DNA of 64,000 nt from Marisa cornuarietis (Eukaryota > Mollusca > Gastropoda > Architaenioglossa > Ampullariidae). The number at the start of each line of letters is the position of its first letter. Position 1 is the stretch's first letter. The position numbers and the translations under genes are program-made. Location of the stretch: assembly GCA_004794655.1 (NCBI GenBank), contig SMMW01000622.1, positions 9,800,501 through 9,864,500 of the forward strand. The letters run 5' to 3'. Shown here piece after piece: positions 44,370-54,300 of the stretch. The notes below the pieces were generated by a model. It was not told the origin of the DNA. It saw only the letters and a program-made list of their open reading frames with translations, and made no database searches.

Positions 44370-44640
44370 CTCTTGGATACGCTTTTGGTCCTCTGTAACT
44401 TTACAGAAAATGTACAAAACGCATAAACATAGCATAAACATACCGTGGTTGTGACGGACAGGTGACAGTGCATGCTTGTTATGAGGGAAAGTTGTGGCTG
44501 CGTCAGCACTTTGCGGTCAGGCCGAGCCGCACGTGCTGAACGAGCAACTGTGCGCTTTTTTTATATTTTAATTGCGTTTCTAAAGCTATAGAAGGATTAG
44601 CGGGTTTGTATAAATATCCGACGTTTTATTAATGCATTAC
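44370..44640 (-). promoter_or_regulatory. Upstream module of UGT-psi2
   Basis: A minus-strand TTACAG acceptor-like site (AG at 44393-44394) lies just before the ATG, as in UGT-2, UGT-3 and UGT-psi1. The ARE-like core TGACGCAGC (complement at 44497-44505) and a GCCGCACGTGC E-box element follow upstream. This copy matches the inverted pair at 40.1-40.25 kb best. Confidence 0.4.
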
Positions 44641-45289
44641 GTTCAAAAGCAATACATGTATTTGAAAACTAGCATTGTAGAGGGATCAGAAAAAATTAGC
44701 TATAGGCAAAGCTCCTTATCTGTTTGTAAAACAATGTTTCGCTAAAACATCTCATTCAAACTGACCTGTCGAAAAATCGAACAACAAGCCAACGTAACTT
44801 GCAAGTCTTCATCTCGTCCGCTTCTATACCTTCGCTCTTGATGACAATACATCCGTTATCAGTCTAGCTTACCTTCTGTATATCACTGCACGGCCGCTGT
44901 TCATTGTTCACTCCATCCCCAACCTACTCAGAACATGCTAAGAACGATTCTAAACGAAGACTTTAACAAAGAGAAACAAACCTCAATGTGGCGCTGATTG
45001 CGCACTAAGATGTAACTATCCAAGGGAGATAATAAAATAGCAGTTTGTTCTACGTTTGCCCTGTAAGTGGTTGTCACTCTCAGCAAATTAGGATGCTATA
45101 ATTAGGATATAACCTTTCGCCTTACCTAATTATATCCTCTCATAAAACTAATAAAAATGGATTGTTCTACACGAATTTCGTTTATCTAATTCTTTTTGTA
45201 AAACAGAATGTCTATTGTCTTATTACCTCAAAAATACAATTTTTAATCAGTTTAACAGTTTTTCTTTCTTTTAATAGAAGTTGTTTGTG

Positions 45290-45960
45290 CTTTTACAAAA
45301 ATTGAGAAGACTTGAACTACTTTCTCGTTAGTCAATATAGCTTGAATAAGTTAGCAAGTATGCATTGGAGAAGGCCTAAAAATGACGACTTAAAACACTA
45401 AAACTTAACTACACAAGAAATACGCGACTGTAGTCTGTGTAAGTAAAACATAAATGTCCAGACACATCATTGTGCTTTGTGTTTACAAAAAATGACACAT
45501 GACATTGATGCATGTTCACAAACATTAATACAAAAACTACTGTGAAATACACTTTGAATACTTTTGTAGTTATAGAATTCATTGAATTAATATAGAATGA
45601 ATGGCTCTAGAAAAGAGCCCGATCACTTCGACGATAGGTCGATGCGGTTTATTACTGAAGTGACCAGTGATCCCATAGCAAAGCAGCAGAAGGAAATTTA
45701 TTTACAAATTGCCCTTTTTGTCGCCTTATACATCTCAGTACATATCACATCACAACACATCAAATGCATGTACATTTATCCTATCACATTTTTCTATGTT
45801 CAAGCGAAGCTGTCTACAAAAAGAAATATTCTAGCTTTGAGGACATTGCATAGTTAGGTCAGCCACGGTCACAAGGACACAGGAGAAGTCTTCCCCGTGA
45901 TCTCTTTATAACAAAAAACGATTACTGTCTATCGTGTGGTCTGACCAAAACTGATCTCTT
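45290..45960. repeat. UGT-unit spacer block E, left part
   Basis: Matches 41090-41740 (GTTAGTCAATAT, TTGGAGAAGGCCTAAAAAT, AACATAAATGTCCA landmarks). Right of it the block is interrupted by an I-like LINE fragment and resumes at 47.64 kb. The 86-codon plus ORF (45597-45857) has no counterpart in block D. Confidence 0.7.
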
Positions 45961-46129
45961 CCTTGTGCAAACATTTCTCAACTATGGTAGCGTCATACCA
46001 CGAACTTGTATTACTGGACTGCTTGCAGACTATTTTTTCAGTTAAGTTATAGAACTAGGCTGGTGTGTACAAAGCTTCCGATTTAGCATCGTTTCAGTTT
46101 AACTACTAGAACACCAAAATAAAATCATT

Positions 46130-47275
46130 GCAGAAACAAAGCTCAAGCTAAGCACCACATACAAAGACCATGTGCAGATCTGATGGATCTTATGACCAAG
46201 AGACAAACACAGCTGGATTACCATCACCAGCAGACTCCCAAAGCATACTTCAATGTCCACAGTTGAACTGACTGCCATACTGACAGCTCTTCAGAAACTT
46301 CACATTCGAATGAAGGACACAACGCAACGACAATACCTATCGATATCAGACTCACTGTTAGCCCTTCAGGCTTTAAAAACAAATCCTCACACAGAAGAGA
46401 CATAATAAAAGAGATACTGTCTATCATAAATAATATTAAACAAGAAAAGGAAGACATTAAGTTCCCTCCCATATAGGAATAAAAGGAAATGATGCAGATA
46501 AACCAGCGAGACTTGTAGTAAAACAAAAAACAAACCTTAAAGTGACCACTTTAAACATCTCCTTTTCACCAGCAGAGAGAAGAAAAGCTATAAAACCAGC
46601 AATAAAAATAAGCAAGAAAAATACAAAAATGAAGGTCAAGGTACTAGGAGACTGATAGACGACCAGCCTAGTCACACTTTGATGTTCCTAAAGTCGAATA
46701 GGTCTGACCAAACGAAAATAACTAGAATAAGGCTTAACAGAGAATACTTAGCAAGATGCAAAGACCTGTTTTCGTGTGCCTGTGGGGATCGACTTAGCAC
46801 CCCAGACGTGTTGTTTGAATGCAATAAAACAAACTAGAATGAGATTCTTAGATAAATATAGACTGACGTTAAACCTTAATAACTGACTCAACCCACGTAA
46901 AGAACTATGGAATAATATACTTTCACTAGTAGCATTAATAGCAAGAAGCCACCCAAACTCTCTACTAATATGACATAGGCATAAAATTAAAACAGAATAA
47001 CATAGCCATCTACATAGAAAAAAAACAGAAAGCCAAATAAACTAAAATAGAGCAACACATGGAATCCGGTAACCAACACAGTACACCACCAAGGCGGACT
47101 TGGCAGGCCTTTTAGGCACTGATAGCAAGTAACAACAGCAGGAAAAGAAGGTAGCATAATTGCTACACTACCAATGCAAGCTTGGAAGGTTTCGTAAATT
47201 AACAACAGGTAAAGAGGGCATAAACACAGTACACCACCAGTGCAGACTTGGCAAACCTCGACATCTACAGCAAGA
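46130..47275 (+). mobile_element. I-clade-like LINE fragment with RNase H domain and repeat-bearing 3' UTR
   Basis: Plus-strand translation in shifting frames gives SDGSYDQETNTAG (RNase H first strand), TVELTAILTALQKLHIR, ISDSLLALQALKTN, VPSHIGIKGNDADK, then the C-terminal TRIRLNREYLARCKDLFSCACGDRLSTPDVLFEC. This RNase H plus cysteine-rich end is typical of I-superfamily LINEs. Several stops and shifts make it inactive. The following ~280 bp contain three imperfect repeats of about 75 bp (near 47078, 47160 and 47228), built around ACCACCA..GC.GACTTGGCA. Confidence 0.75.
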
Positions 47276-47675
47276 GTAAACAACACCCCTGGCGCCACAA
47301 AAATGCGACCCTTCCCCCACACCTCCCAACAGTCCCAAGTCCCTCCCTACCTTCACCCACCTCCCGAACAACCACATTTCCCGAAGACCCCCATCCCCAA
47401 AGTGTCAAATCACCGTGAGGTGAAAGCACTTTCCCTTTCAAAATCAACAACAACAACGTTTGAAATTTGTACTAGAAAACTAAAACGATATTTCTTAGAA
47501 ATCATACCACTTTAATGTTTAACAAAATTTGCTTTAAAAGGGTGTGTCGATTTTGGTTGTCTTTATTGTAGGTTAATAAGTATAAATATTAAAACATCAC
47601 CATTTGAAAGTTTGCTCGCGGGCTTTTTGAAACGTAATCACTGGGTAGAGTACGTGAGGCAAAAACATTAAGAGT
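47276..47675. other. Intergenic
   Basis: No gene. It includes a C-rich stretch at 47290-47400 and, at 47.45-47.63, a loose match to 26.9-27.06 kb. Confidence 0.4.
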
Positions 47676-47688
47676 TTGGCTGTAAGAA

Positions 47689-47739
47689 TCAATCAATCAA
47701 TCAATCCTCTTCGTACTATTTGCACATAAGGCCTCAACC
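47689..47739 (-). mobile_element. 51-bp RTE-like 3'-end insertion with 13-bp target-site duplication
   Basis: The insert consists of a (TCAA)n run and a segment with TTGCACATAAGGCCTCAACC, identical in kind to the 3' end of the RTE-like LINE at 28.94 kb. It is flanked by perfect copies of TTGGCTGTAAGAA (47676-47688 and 47740-47752). The homologous empty site is at 41.72-41.74 kb. Confidence 0.92.
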
Positions 47740-48600
47740 TTGGCTGTAAGAAGCTTACCTAAAATTTCTAATGGATCTTGCTGTCCTCACATTCTTTTAC
47801 ACCTTATTTGGTTGTCTCCTCTCGTTCACGCAGCTTTTACAATGCTTCAGAGGAACGACCGTGAACACATTCCCTCGACGATTCTTTAGCACACGCTCGA
47901 TGTTGGGTCTATGCTTGATTCTTGCACGGATGCCAACAGTTTTCCTCTAGTCTGTCAGCTGCCAGGTCTTATGTATGCGATCGTCTCTCCTATAGGTCAT
48001 TCCTGGGCGGACTTTTCCCCAACCCCGCATCCACTCTCGTCTTCAGGTCAAGTGTCACAACTACGCTTAAGAGCTGATGTCAGTCTCTTGAGTGGGGATC
48101 GTCAAAACGCTATCATCTTGAATTTAGAGATCGTGGGGTGGGGTGATGAAAAGTCAGTTTCTGGCATGTACGGTCCGTATGTGTGGTATGATTTACGTGT
48201 TCTTGGCATGTACGATCATAAGACCCACAGACAAAAGGGTCCTATCAAACCCAAGTTCGCCCAGTTAATTTTGAAACTTCCGACGCTATCAACACCATAT
48301 AGCTTTTGCTGCTGATTTTCGTAATGGAAGTTCTCAAAGTTTACAAAAAGATGGAGGGGGAAGACGGGGAAGACGGGTAAGAAGGGGCATAATATATATT
48401 TCGCGTGAGAGCCACAATTAGCTACAACATGTAGAGCACTGAGCGGGAAATCAATCGCTCATTTCCAACATAAGCAAATGAAAATATATCATCTCATGCT
48501 ATATCGTAGTAAACATGTACACAAAGACTGACTCGGTCTTTGACTTGTTACTGAAGTTTTTCGTAGGACCATATTCGTGTACCAAAAAGCATATTCCGGT
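47740..48600. repeat. UGT-unit spacer block E, right part
   Basis: Matches 41.73-42.6 and 19.83-20.1/21.38-21.83 kb. The minus-strand TTTTAG|GTAAGC splice-site-like motif has its last exon-like base at 47759. The plus ORF 47911-48315 is open by chance and is not conserved between copies. Confidence 0.7.
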
Positions 48601-48787
48601 GATATTTTATGACAAAGAGGCACGAGAGATTTCATATTAATATTTTTCTTTTAAGCACACCTAGCTTTGTCGAGAAAACAGGAAGTGATAAAAGGAAAGT
48701 ATTTCTAAAAATATCGTCGTCTGCCTGAGCATAAGTCGAAGAGAAAAATGCAATCCTCGATGAAAGAAAACTGACCAGGACCCATTG

Positions 48788-49130
48788 TGCTGTTGCAGAA
48801 TGTTCTCTTCGACACTCAGATGGAGTTTGTACTCATGAAGGAAATCCTAAAGATAATGGCAGCAAACGCCAGTGGATTAACTTTGTTCAGAGATGTGTAT
48901 ATACAGGTCTCTGCTTTGTTCAAACATGCCATGCGAACGTGGTCTCCACATCGTCCTCAAGAATTTGCTCAAAACATTTTAAAGGCGAATGTTATCAAGT
49001 TACATACACAGTACAAGTAAGTTTTGGACTTTTTTTAAAACGAAATGATTTTTTCCTACAACAGCGCTTACTATACAATAGCACGAGATGTTAAAACCAA
49101 CTACGACTGCTGGTAGATCAAACACCAGTA
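48788..49130 (+). pseudogene. THAP-type zinc-finger exon, probably from a DNA transposon or a THAP gene
   Basis: In the frame that starts HCAVAECSLRHSDGVC the sequence shows the THAP C2CH layout: Cys-x4-Cys, then KRQWINFVQR with the conserved Trp, then SSSRICSKHFKGECY with the Cys-x2-His pair. The 77-codon ORF from 48787 is in another frame and is a shadow. After TYTVQ the bases GTAAGT form a consensus 5' splice site, and an AG-ended site near 49077-49083 precedes a second, short possible exon (EMLKPTTTAGRSN). THAP domains bind DNA and are found in P-element-type transposases and host transcription factors. No catalytic transposase part is visible here. Confidence 0.6.
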
Positions 49131-49365
49131 TGCAACACCGAAGGTTTCTACACCGTGTGGTCTACAAGTAACATCGAGTGACAGTCACAAACACATCACC
49201 ATCAGTCGTATTTTTATCCAGCATAATGCTAACAACAACTGACAGTGTGAGGGCACCATTGATGTGCGTGATCGAAACAGCTAAAAAACAGAATTGAGGG
49301 TGATAAACGTATAAGGAGTTTAAACACGAACACGTGCGAGTATCAGTAAATAGTAAATTTCGCAT
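49047..49365. repeat. Inverted repeat, left arm (partner 51175-51503)
   Basis: The reverse complement matches 51175-51503 over about 320 bp, with landmarks TACTATACAATAGCACGAGAT, ACATCAATGGTGCCCTCACA and TAATGCTAACAACAACTGACA (opposite strand in the partner). It overlaps the putative second THAP exon. The 67-codon minus ORF inside it has a diverged counterpart in the other arm. Confidence 0.85.
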
Positions 49366-50011
49366 GCAGTTAAACGAGGAAGAAATAAGTTTTTACATCG
49401 ATAAACGTGTTTCAAACGATCATAATATTTTTAATTGTAAAAAGTCCTTCTCAGCAGTCAGTTGTAACTATAAAATAAAAATGCAATGCTTGAAATTAAC
49501 CATCAAATAAAAATATTTTTTTCCAGACTGTTTATTTCTCTTTCACAAAGTGACAGCGAAAAGTATGGCAATAAGTCTGGTACACATTGAAAATTTGGAA
49601 GAAACGAACAACATGCATACACATCCACACACATATACGCATTCTATATATTTGAGCACCGACTTTAACATGGTATAAGAGTACCTGTACAAATTCACAA
49701 TGCGGTAAGGCGGCCTGTTATGACTGTGCTCACATTCCAATAATCACTCTTATGATGAGCCTTATCTACCTTGCTTGCGCTCAACCGACTATTAGTTCAG
49801 CTGTTGCAGTCGTTTGTGGCAGCCAATTCATCTAATGTAAATGTTATTGTCCATCCATTGTAATTATTTTGTATACTTATTCAAGACAATAGTGGTACAT
49901 TCATTACCCAGACATACAACAGTCTCTTCAGCTAATAAGAATTCAAAACTCACTAAGTTCTCTGGAGCAAACTGACTACATGTGCCTCAGGCTACAAATA
50001 CCTTCTTACAA

Positions 50012-51010
50012 AAAATATACAGCGTTCGGCTGCAAGCTTACCTTAAGATACCTCTAGTTCCAGCTGTCCACACAAATCCTTTTGTCGTTGTTATCTGCTT
50101 GTCACTTCTAGTTGATGCTGCTCTGGAAATAACACATGAGTTTTTAATTATTTCACGTGAAACAATCTTGAAACTCAGATTCTTTTACGTAGGCTGCTGG
50201 ATCCTGGGCCTGCTGGACCTGGTTTCAGCGAGTGGTGAAGGCGAGCGCCTGATGTGGAGTTTTACTGAAAGGGACGCATAATGAGGGTTTGTCGTCAATT
50301 ATTCAACACATGCGCAGTGCGCGCTGATAGGTGTTAAGGCCGATGTGAGGGGGCTTCTCTTAGCCATTCAGTTGCTTTTACTGAGATATATGGACATGCA
50401 GAGATGAATGTAACAAACTACTCTTGTGCAATGGATAACTTGTCATTACTAGATAGACAATTCAATCTATGAATATGCAATATTTCTAATCTCCACTTGC
50501 GTCCGTTGTTGCACGCACATACACAAAGTTCAAAGCTCACATGAAGTTTCATCACACTTTCAATAGCATATGTATATTCCTTTTCTTGAAATAAGTTCAG
50601 TTCTTGTCTCGTACCGATGCAAATTCACACCAGCGAATATTTAACGGTCCAGGAGAGTGCAACATTATTTCTTTATGATTTGGTTAATTTCGTTTAAAAT
50701 AATAATTCCCAAAATATGAGTACATATTTATGCTTAAGAACTTAGCCTACAAACATCGGCATTCTCACCTGCAACTAGGAAGGCGGGATATAAGTACTCT
50801 TCAGTACTGCAGGTTCTCTTATGCGATCGAAGTATTTGTAACAGCGAGTGTGCATCTCTTCAAGTCAAATGAACAAACATTGCTCAGGTTCTCGTGTTCA
50901 AGAAGCGATTTTTTGGCCAAAAAAATAAAACACCTGAATTGCAGCCTTACAGATTGGAACTGTATTTATAGAAGCTTCGAGTGAAGTTAAAAAAATAGTG
51001 AAATGGTCCA
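50012..51010. repeat. Dispersed repeat 'R28', copy 2 (extended)
   Basis: 50012-50745 matches 28146-28870. 50650-51000 also matches 60.28-60.69 kb in inverted orientation, so this copy is the most complete. The minus-strand TTAAG|GTAAGC motif has its last exon-like base at 50042, and an acceptor-like TTATTTCCAG lies about 80 bp upstream of it. The GC-rich GCGCACTGCGCATGTG stretch at about 50308-50325 resembles an NRF-1 site. Confidence 0.7.
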
Positions 51011-51174
51011 AACTGAATTCATTCAACAGATTGGTAAGTCAATCAGATCAAATTTTAATGGGCAACAATAGTTACAACTGACTGCTGATAAAGATTTTTT
51101 ACAATTAAAAATATAATGATAGTTTGAAATATGTTTACTGATGTAAAAACATTTTTCTTCTTCATTTACCTGCA

Positions 51175-51503
51175 TGCAAAATTTTCTATTTACTTACCAA
51201 TACTTGCATGTGTTCCCGTTTAAACTACTTATAATATGTTTATCATCCTCAACCCTTTATATTCCTTTTTTAGCAACTTTGATCACGCACATCAATGGTG
51301 CCCTCACACTGTCAGTTGTTTTTAGCATTATGCTGGATAAAGATATGACTGATGATGTTGTGTTTGTGACTGTCACACAATGTTACTTGTAGACCAGATG
51401 ATGCAGAAACTGTCGATGTTGCCTATCTGGAGCTTGATCTACCAGCAGTCGTAGTTTTAACATCTCGTGCTATTGTATAGTAAGCACTGCTGTAGGAATA
51501 AGA
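51175..51503. repeat. Inverted repeat, right arm (partner 49047-49365)
   Basis: This is the partner of the left arm, with 1.8 kb between them. The arm stops 5 bp before the segmental duplication starts at 51509. Confidence 0.85.
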
Positions 51504-52019
51504 TTTCTTAAGGGCAAAGAATGGGGGCCGTTAAAGCATCATCGGCAACAAACAAAAAACAGGGTAAATACAAGCAGTAAATCAAAACAAAAGAAAGCTT
51601 AGAGAAATAAAAATGCAACAAGCAATTAAAAGAAGCCTATAATACAAGTAAACAGATACATTCAACAAGAAAACAGAAAAATCGCTAGAGAACAAAGCAA
51701 CAGCCTGTCAGGCGCAGCCTCATTTCCAGCAAATATGGGTGAACACATGGCACATCCAGGGCAAAATAGCAAGCAGTTAAAAACAAAACAAAACAAAACA
51801 AATAGAACTATGTAGATTTTCGCACTGATAAAACTGATTACATTTTGGTAGTTTGCGATTTGTTTTTGGCCACTGTAATAAAAAGACGAAAAGAAAAATC
51901 ACACCACATTCGAAAAAGAAAGCAATAAAAATACGAACTCGATTCTGTACATGTAACAGACCATAAAAAACTTTGAAGTATCTTTGCTTCTTAAGTTTTT
52001 TTTTCGCTACATTTTCCTC

Positions 52020-52115
52020 TAGCTCTTTTTTGCCTTTGAGTTGGAGCAAAATACAATGACATACAACGTATTTCAAACATACTGCTATCAGCAATGTCAG
52101 TAAAACACATGTTTT
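52020..52115 (-). pseudogene. Extra copy of a UGT C-terminal membrane/tail segment
   Basis: Minus-strand translation gives VLLTLLIAVCLKYVVCHC followed by a basic GKK-containing tail, closely like the end of UGT-3, about 500 bp downstream of its stop. The same feature lies downstream of UGT-psi1. It continues into unrelated residues (ORF 51777-52094). Confidence 0.6.
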
Positions 52116-52591
52116 ATTTTAACAACGCATGCAATAACACTAGCATACCTAGCATAGTTTTTTGAAGAACATTTTAAATTTTTGTTCTTTTGAAAAAAGT
52201 TTTGAAAATACAAACACAAATCTGCGCGTTTTGCATAGCTTAAACAAAAATCGGCAAAATAGCATATTCTTGTAGCTGTTTAAAGAAAAAAGAAGTAGCA
52301 GCAAACAAAAATATAAAGGGAAATATAAAGAACATTTCAGTCCCGATAATGAAACAACCTATATTTTTTAAAGTATTATTGAGGTGCACATTATTTTTCT
52401 AGTGATTAGTTAATGCTCATTGCAAAACTGGAGCAAACTCTTTTGTCCGGTCTCGGTCAACGGCTGATCCTCAAAGATTCACCTCTAAGGGGCTAGATTT
52501 GTTGTTTTTCTACTCAATTCTGTAAGTTTAATAAACCATAAAAACCTTCTAAGTAACTTTGCTTCTTAAGTCTTGTACACAACCTCTTATG

Positions 52592-54118
52592 CTAGTCTTT
52601 TTTCGCCTTTGATTTCGAGCGAAAACAATTGCATACAACGTAGACTAAACATACTACTATTAGCAATGTCAGTAGCACACATGCTAAAAGAAAACCATAA
52701 ATATCCAAGCAAGAAAAATGAGTGAAAGGAACTTCATGTCCTGACGAACGCAGGTGATCACCGCCATATTTCATCACGTGATCAAGCCAGAAGGCCGCTT
52801 TCTCCACAGGAACACCGAACTCTATTTTGAATAGTTCGGAGGCTTTTGTGATGGCCTGCTTGTAGCTCTTGTTGGTCGCCACTTTGAGAATGGTGGAGTG
52901 CAGCTCGTCTGTACTGACGGTGTTGAGGTCGACAGTCTCTGCGAACCCCTTCACGCGCATGCGCTCAGCGTTGTAGAACTGGTCAGCAAAGAGCGGGGTA
53001 GCGACCACTGGCACGGCCTGGAACAGGGCCTCGTACTGACCGTTCTTACCGCAATGGCTGACAAACACGCGAGTGTTCGGGTGAGCCAACAGGTCATTCT
53101 GAGGTATCCATGGTGATGTCAGAATCTTTTCGGAGTTCGGTGACGAATGGTTCGAACGGAAAATGGATTTAAATGGTAAATCTTTTAACACACTGAGGAT
53201 TGTTTGTGTAATTGATTTTGGTGGACTGAGGACATAACTACCAAATGATACAATAACAACTCCTTCTTTCGCGTCATCCATGAAAGATTTGAACTGAGGT
53301 GACAACGGTTTACCAGGACCTGTAGCTGTTCCTCCAATTAGTTTGACGTTGGGCATAGAGGGCTTCGGGTAGTCTAGAATATGGTCTGTCTCAACCAACC
53401 AGATCTCAGCTCTAGCTACAAGCATGTCTATAGGAAGGAAAGGCATTTCTGGTGCATAGCGACTGACCGCGTCTTTGTAAATAAATCCGTCCGACACACC
53501 AGAGACTACATGAATTAAAGTGGTTAAAACTCGCTGGAAAAAACTCATATGATGGTTGTAACTAAAAATTATCAACGGTATGTTGCAAGGTTGTAAAGGG
53601 ATGCGCTGGTAAATTGGGTCGTAAAATGTTCCAAGAAAAGCAAAAGGCACCCCAAGCCTATATGATATTATTGTCATCATGTTCATGGGTCGTAAATTGT
53701 CGTAAACGATTAAATCTGGACGCAGTTTTTGGACCCTCTCGAAGAACGAAGCGTTCTTGAGAAGAGTATCACAAAATTGTAAGCTAATAGACATGATCGT
53801 ACTCCAATCCTCACGCAATCCCTTAAAATAGTTGTCGGCGAGAGCGGCCGTCATAATCTCCTCAAAGTTTGTCAAAGTCTGGTACTCGATGACAGTCAAG
53901 TTAGTCGTGTCCAGCACCCGCCTGCTGACGATATAGTCGGGCATGGTCAACCACACCTCGTGACCTTGCCGAGCGAGGGCCCGCGCCACGTTGGTGTGGT
54001 AGTTGGTGTGGCTGGTGAAGGGCACGGGCATGATGACAACTCTCTTACCTACAACACACAGAGGCACCAGCACGAGGCAACACGCAGCTGTCCAAAACAG
54101 GAGTTGTCTCACCTTCAT
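52592..54118 (-). CDS. UGT-3: UDP-glucuronosyl/UDP-glycosyltransferase, intact single-exon ORF
   Basis: Starting at MKVRQLLFW this protein is 508 residues, the same as UGT-2. An upstream in-frame Met at 54190 would add 24 residues with a second hydrophobic stretch, but that extension crosses the conserved acceptor-like TTACAG (AG at 54142-54143) and is therefore disfavoured. It shows a signal peptide (about 1-22), catalytic His37 (FTSHTNYHTN), Asp140 (LIVYDN), WIPQNDLL, the UGT signature with SHCGKNG at about 354-360 and a Asp-Gln end, a membrane span near 471-495 and a tail ending KSKAKKD (KxKxx). By family it conjugates lipophilic molecules with a UDP-sugar in the ER lumen. The N-terminal half resembles UGT-2 while residues about 290-335 resemble UGT-1, so the gene looks like a mosaic. 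Confidence 0.94.
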   Translation of the reverse strand: MKVRQLLFWTAACCLVLVPLCVVGKRVVIMPVPFTSHTNYHTNVARALARQGHEVWLTMPDYIVSRRVLDTTNLTVIEYQTLTNFEEIMTAALADNYFKGLREDWSTIMSISLQFCDTLLKNASFFERVQKLRPDLIVYDNLRPMNMMTIISYRLGVPFAFLGTFYDPIYQRIPLQPCNIPLIIFSYNHHMSFFQRVLTTLIHVVSGVSDGFIYKDAVSRYAPEMPFLPIDMLVARAEIWLVETDHILDYPKPSMPNVKLIGGTATGPGKPLSPQFKSFMDDAKEGVVIVSFGSYVLSPPKSITQTILSVLKDLPFKSIFRSNHSSPNSEKILTSPWIPQNDLLAHPNTRVFVSHCGKNGQYEALFQAVPVVATPLFADQFYNAERMRVKGFAETVDLNTVSTDELHSTILKVATNKSYKQAITKASELFKIEFGVPVEKAAFWLDHVMKYGGDHLRSSGHEVPFTHFSCLDIYGFLLACVLLTLLIVVCLVYVVCNCFRSKSKAKKD

Positions 54119-54300
54119 GTCTTGAATGGGCTTTTGGCTCCCTGTAACTTTCCAGAAAATGTACAAAACGATTATACACAACATAAGCATAGCAGGATTG
54201 TGACGGACAGACGACAGTGCATGCTTGTTATGAGGGAAAGTTATGGCTGCGTCAGCACTTTGCGTTCATGTCGAGCCGCATCTCGGTTTTAAAATTTTAT
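54119..54300 (-). promoter_or_regulatory. Upstream module of UGT-3 (acceptor-like site, ARE-like motif)
   Basis: The minus-strand TTACAG lies 24 bp before the ATG. The ARE-like core TGACGCAGC (complement at 54246-54254) sits about 130 bp upstream of the ATG. The E-box of other copies is lost (GCATCTCGG). If the splice acceptor is used, this module is intronic and could act as an enhancer rather than a core promoter. Confidence 0.4.

Noticed and set aside
48787..49020. 77-codon ORF in the ATG-containing frame over the THAP segment
   Set aside because: The zinc-binding layout is in the other frame. The near-identity to 57.77 kb is at the DNA level and does not favour this frame.
49162..51392. 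Paired short ORFs (49162-49365 minus, 51174-51392 plus) as a conserved small protein
   Set aside because: They are the two arms of one inverted repeat, so their similarity follows from DNA duplication. Replacements are frequent and there is no evidence of selection on the frame.
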